DNA from: an uncultured Clostridiaceae bacterium
Lineage (GTDB): Bacteria; Bacillota; Clostridia; Lachnospirales; Lachnospiraceae
Assembly (NCBI GenBank): GCA_947175375.1
Contig: CAMWMT010000085.1
Span: forward strand, 1-8,676
Direction of reading: 5' to 3'
DNA length: 8,676 nt
Positions 5,677 through 8,676 of the stretch are shown here, one piece after another. Each line of letters begins with the position of its first letter. Position 1 is the stretch's first letter. A program made the position numbers and the translations under genes. A model generated the notes under the pieces. The model had not been told where the DNA came from. It was given only the letters and a program-made list of their open reading frames with translations, and did no database searches.

Positions 5677-6353
5677 CAACTCTCATCCTCAAATCTCCGG
5701 TTAACCGCGCCGGTCTGTACCGCCCAGATGGCAAGCTGCGTCCGATCCCGCAGGTTCAGCTTACTCAAGACCGTGCTGAGGACGTTCCGCACTGTTCCCT
5801 CCGACAGGCTCAGCTTTGCCGCGATCTCCTTATTGGACAGTCCGCATCCCACCTGCACGATAACCTGCCATTCATTGTTCTTCAGATCCTTTGACAACTG
5901 TTCATCCACCTGGATCGTCATATTGGACTGGGCCATTCTGGAAAAAAGCTTCACTACTTTGGATGCAATGTCTTCATTGATCATGGCGGTTCCCTGATAG
6001 ACCTTGTGAATCGCTTCCGTCAGCTCCTTCATGGAAATTCCTTTCAGCAGATAGCCGCTGGCGCCGTATTTTAATGCATTGAATACATATTCATCATCAT
6101 CAAAGGTGGTCAGTATGATGATCTTGATATCCGGATAATTTTCCTTGATGATCTGGGTGCAGACCACCCCGTCCATCTCCGGCATGCGGATATCCATCAG
6201 GATCACATCCGGGCGATCCTTTCTTATGGAACGGATGACCTCCACTCCGTTGGCCACCGCGTCGGTCACTTCAAAATCACTCTCACTGTCCAGGATGATC
6301 TGAAGGCTCTGCCGGATCAGCTCCTGATCATCCGCAATCAATATCTTAATCAT
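5676..6353 (-). CDS. NarL/FixJ-family response regulator
   Basis: 225 aa from the chosen start (MIKILIADDQELIRQSL). The ATG at 6353 follows GGAGG by 6 nt and overlaps the kinase stop by 8 nt; a longer reading from 6392 would lie inside the kinase gene. The receiver domain (about 1 to 120) has the acidic pair Asp8/Asp9, phosphoacceptor Asp54 in VILMDIRMPEMDG, the conserved Thr in ILTTFDDDE, and Lys104 in YLLKG. The C-terminal LuxR-type helix-turn-helix (about 155 to 215) reads LSNKEIAAKLSLSEGTVRN, followed by LNLRDRTQLA. The position after VRN is Val where many relatives have His or Tyr. It should be phosphorylated by the adjacent kinase. The dyad array upstream of the PTS operon is its most likely target. 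Confidence 0.95.
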   Translation of the reverse strand: MIKILIADDQELIRQSLQIILDSESDFEVTDAVANGVEVIRSIRKDRPDVILMDIRMPEMDGVVCTQIIKENYPDIKIIILTTFDDDEYVFNALKYGASGYLLKGISMKELTEAIHKVYQGTAMINEDIASKVVKLFSRMAQSNMTIQVDEQLSKDLKNNEWQVIVQVGCGLSNKEIAAKLSLSEGTVRNVLSTVLSKLNLRDRTQLAIWAVQTGAVNRRFEDES

Positions 6354-7665
6354 TCTCTTCCTCCGTTCCCCATCTAATGGGAATCTGCGCATCTACGGTA
6401 AATCCGTCGTCTCCATTGTAAGATAATGTACCATGCAGCATGCTTAGCCTCTCTTCCATATGATGCAAGCCGAAGCCCTTCTCAATCTTGCCGCAGCCCG
6501 TTCCATTGTCCTTGACATGGATCTGCAGCATATTAAAATTCCGGTCGATCCGAACCTCTATATGATCTGCTTTTCCATGGCGAATCGCGTTGGTGATGGA
6601 CTCCTGCACAATCCGGTATATGACATCTTCCTCGTCCTTGTCAAAGCCTTTCAGCTTTGTCTCGATCTCATAGGCAATGTCTACACTGGTGGAGCGTTTT
6701 GTCTCCTCCATCATCTGGATCAGGGCATGTTTCAGATCCAGTGATTCCAGGGCATCCGGGCGGAGCGCCTTCACGGAACGCCTTACATCCTTGACTCCCT
6801 GCCTTGCCACATTTGCAATGGCCTTAAGCTGTGCTTTCGTCGCTTCCGGAGCAATATCCACCAGCATGACGCAGGCATCGATCCCCGTGATGATGCCGGT
6901 CAGTGAATGTCCCAGCGTATCATGAATCTCTCTGGCAAGGCGATTCCTCTCTCTTGTCTCCGCCGCCTTCTCCGATTCTCTCGCATACTCCTCCAGTTTC
7001 CGGTTCGCTTCCTTCAGTTCCTCATTGGTCGCATGAAGCTTCTCATTCAGTCCCTGAATCCGCTCTTTCTCACTGACCTCTGCCAGAATCAGGACGATCG
7101 CATAGATGATAAAGACCAGTGTATTCAAGGAGTTCAGGATATTTCGAACCCCCAACAGGATGGACTGAACATCCCTCTGAAAATACTCCCAGTATACTTC
7201 CATGGAGATGATCGGATACTGTACAGACAACAGATCATAATCCAGCATCATATACACGGCACATATAGCAGCCAACAGGATGATCCTGCGCTTCATATCG
7301 GAAAAATAGCTCATGGTATCCGCAATGATCAGAAGCACAATGCCTGTATAACTGAAATTCAGAGTGACACTCAGGAAAAATGCCACACTCAGCTCCGCTG
7401 CCGTCTTGATCAGAAAGCGAATATTATTTTTACAATGAATGGAAAGCAGCAAAAGCAGACAGACATAAAGCCCCACCGCCAGTATTGGGATCTTCCACGG
7501 TACGGTAGTGATGCGCTTGGCCCGAAGCAGAAAGTCCATGGCAGAATGCTCCTGTATATAACCAGATAAGCTGTACGACGTCACTATGGTCAGATACAGG
7601 ATGATGACCATATTCAGATTTTTCATGGTGCCAAGCACCCATTCAGGAAACCGATTCTTATCCAT
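6346..7665 (-). CDS. Six-TM sensor histidine kinase, HisKA_3 (NarL/DesK-type)
   Basis: 439-aa membrane sensor. The N-terminal half has about six hydrophobic segments (roughly residues 17 to 34, 57 to 76, 84 to 102, 105 to 119, 128 to 145 and 180 to 197) with only short outside loops and no extracellular ligand domain. A charged coiled-coil linker (about 197 to 242) follows. The dimerisation/phosphoacceptor domain has His248 in LAREIHDTLGHSLT. The ATPase domain has the N-box IVQESITNAIRHG (Glu355, Asn359, His363), the G1 box DNGTG (386 to 390) and the G2 box GFGLHHMEERL. With no sensing domain of its own and binding-protein genes on both sides, it probably reads occupancy of those anchored proteins. 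The start has an AGGTGAAAGG ribosome binding site and lies 14 nt after the preceding gene. Confidence 0.95.
   Translation of the reverse strand: MDKNRFPEWVLGTMKNLNMVIILYLTIVTSYSLSGYIQEHSAMDFLLRAKRITTVPWKIPILAVGLYVCLLLLLSIHCKNNIRFLIKTAAELSVAFFLSVTLNFSYTGIVLLIIADTMSYFSDMKRRIILLAAICAVYMMLDYDLLSVQYPIISMEVYWEYFQRDVQSILLGVRNILNSLNTLVFIIYAIVLILAEVSEKERIQGLNEKLHATNEELKEANRKLEEYARESEKAAETRERNRLAREIHDTLGHSLTGIITGIDACVMLVDIAPEATKAQLKAIANVARQGVKDVRRSVKALRPDALESLDLKHALIQMMEETKRSTSVDIAYEIETKLKGFDKDEEDVIYRIVQESITNAIRHGKADHIEVRIDRNFNMLQIHVKDNGTGCGKIEKGFGLHHMEERLSMLHGTLSYNGDDGFTVDAQIPIRWGTEEEND
6360..6364 (-). promoter_or_regulatory. Ribosome binding site for the response regulator inside the kinase 3' end
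   Basis: GGAGG on the minus strand lies 6 nt before ATG 6353, within the last kinase codons. It supports the short 225-residue regulator start and implies translational coupling of kinase and regulator. Confidence 0.75.
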
Positions 7666-7679
7666 AACCTTTCACCTGC

Positions 7680-8672
7680 CTACTGCCATCGGTCGATGTG
7701 ATACTGTTCTACGTTTTCCCTGGTCACCAGCTCCACCGGCACACGGATATCCCGTTCCACATCCTCTCCGCGAAGCAGACGGTAGATCACATCCGCCGCT
7801 GTCTGACCGATCCTGGACGGGAACTGTGCCGCGGATGCAGTCATCATCCCTTCCCGTATCAAAGCCTTGGCATCTGGAGAAGCATCAATACCATATACCT
7901 GCACCTGATCCAGCAGCTCCTGGTCATCCAGCGCAGCAACGACTCCGACTCCCGCCAGATCGTTCAGGCAGAACACACTGTCAAATATCACACCTTCTTC
8001 TATCACACTCTGCATCTTCGGCATGGCGATCTCCAACTGCCCATCGCAGTTGATCTTTCTTACAATATGAACCTGGTCACTCTGCTCCACCACATCCAGA
8101 AACCCCTGAACCCGGTCCTGACCGGATTTGGCCACATCATGAGTCATGACAATCAGTTCGGCCTCTTCATTCAATTCCAGAAAATATTCCCCGATCATAT
8201 GGCCCGCTTCATAATTATCAGAAGCGATCGTACAGTCCGCAAGACTCTCATCCTCCACCTCGCTGTCCACTACCACGATATAGACTCCCTGGGACTTTGC
8301 CTTCTGCAGGATGCCTGTCAGGCTCTTCCAGTCCACCGGCGTCACCACCAGCACGTCGATCCCCATCCGGATCATCTCGTCGATCTGCTTAATCTGCCGG
8401 TCCGCGTCCAGCGCCGGGTTACGAAGAATCAGCTGGTCCTCTTCCAGTTCCACCCGGTTACTGATCTCTTCATTCAGGATCTTGAAAAATTCATTGTTCA
8501 TCGTCATATAGCTGGCACCGATCAGATACGCATCCTTCCTCTGATTCCGGGAATAATCCCGATTACTGGCCCTCGTCAATACCAGAACCAGAATCGGCAG
8601 ATACAGAAGAAGATTGAGTATGATGAATGCTTTTCGAACGTTTCTGTCCATCTCTTTTATCCATTCTGCCAT
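7680..8672 (-). CDS. Membrane-anchored periplasmic-type sugar-binding protein (ribose/galactose-binding family)
   Basis: 330 aa as read. One hydrophobic segment (about residues 14 to 33) lacks a lipobox Cys, so the protein is probably tethered facing outward. The remainder is a type-I periplasmic-binding fold: YLIGASYMTMNNEFFKIL (strand 1 and helix 1), IDEMIRMGIDVLVVTPVD (about 92 to 109), GVYIVVVDSE, ASDNYEAGHMIGEYF, CLNDLAGVGVVAAL, and GIDASPDAKALIREG with TASAAQFPSRIG near the C-terminus. The window ends 4 nt before the start codon, so the ribosome binding site is not visible. The reading frame stays open to the edge, and an ATG seven codons in is an alternative. No transporter genes accompany it. 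It heads the sensor operon directly before the kinase, matching arrangements in which an anchored binding protein presents sugar to a kinase. Confidence 0.88.
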   Translation of the reverse strand: MAEWIKEMDRNVRKAFIILNLLLYLPILVLVLTRASNRDYSRNQRKDAYLIGASYMTMNNEFFKILNEEISNRVELEEDQLILRNPALDADRQIKQIDEMIRMGIDVLVVTPVDWKSLTGILQKAKSQGVYIVVVDSEVEDESLADCTIASDNYEAGHMIGEYFLELNEEAELIVMTHDVAKSGQDRVQGFLDVVEQSDQVHIVRKINCDGQLEIAMPKMQSVIEEGVIFDSVFCLNDLAGVGVVAALDDQELLDQVQVYGIDASPDAKALIREGMMTASAAQFPSRIGQTAADVIYRLLRGEDVERDIRVPVELVTRENVEQYHIDRWQ

Positions 8673-8676
8673 GAAA

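Noticed and set aside
6354..6392. Longer response-regulator start at 6392.
   Set aside because: The extra 13 residues are basic and outside the receiver fold, and GGAGG is correctly placed for ATG 6353.
6907..7569. Plus-strand open frame of about 220 codons opposite the kinase gene.
   Set aside because: It is antisense to a complete histidine kinase with all motifs, has no recognisable domain, and looks like a codon-bias shadow.
1..8676. Insertion sequences, tRNA or rRNA genes, phage or conjugative genes.
   Set aside because: No transposase, integrase, terminal repeats or RNA-gene signatures were seen; the window is continuous same-strand operons.

Overview
The window is a compact, one-direction segment: every gene lies on the minus strand, so transcription runs from the high-coordinate end to the low-coordinate end. 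Moderate G+C, strong AGGAGG-type ribosome binding sites, NarL-type signalling genes and clostridial-style anchored binding proteins suggest a Firmicute, most likely a gut Lachnospiraceae-like Clostridia. This assignment is inferred from style, not from a marker gene.

Upstream block (8672 to 4336): four tightly coupled genes. They encode a membrane-anchored sugar-binding protein of the ribose/galactose periplasmic-binding type, a six-TM HisKA_3 histidine kinase, a NarL/LuxR-family response regulator, and a second membrane-anchored solute-binding protein of family-1 (maltose-binding-like) type. No ABC permease or ATPase is present, so both binding proteins look like ligand receptors for the kinase rather than transport proteins.

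Control region (4201 to 4335): a perfect 14-bp dyad with a T-tract looks like the terminator of the sensor block. It overlaps an ordered array of TGACA-N2-TGTCA-like sites, three of them exactly 23 bp apart. Just downstream are a likely -10 and a strong ribosome binding site for the next operon. The dyads have the 7-2-7 geometry known for NarL-family regulators, so the adjacent response regulator is the obvious candidate to bind them.

Downstream block (4200 to 1): a mannose/fructose/sorbose-family PTS in the order IIA, IIB, IIC, IID, with phosphorylatable histidines present in IIA and IIB. It is followed by a small two-TM protein, a Cof-type HAD phosphatase, and the beginning of an HPr-like protein cut by the window edge. 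That HPr-like protein has Pro at position 15 and Leu at position 46, in place of the catalytic His and the regulatory Ser, so it should not be a phosphocarrier.

Two intercistronic gaps, IIB-IIC and IID-small protein, each carry the same 40-nt hairpin. The copies differ at 10 positions; all eight changes outside the apical loop keep pairing, two of them by double compensatory change. This looks like a real structured RNA or REP-like element.

Working model (inference): two extracellular binding proteins feed sugar information to one kinase-regulator pair. The regulator activates the PTS operon through the 23-bp phased array. The imported sugar phosphate may be handled by the HAD phosphatase, and the degenerate HPr may act as a regulatory partner. 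The substrate cannot be read from the sequence.
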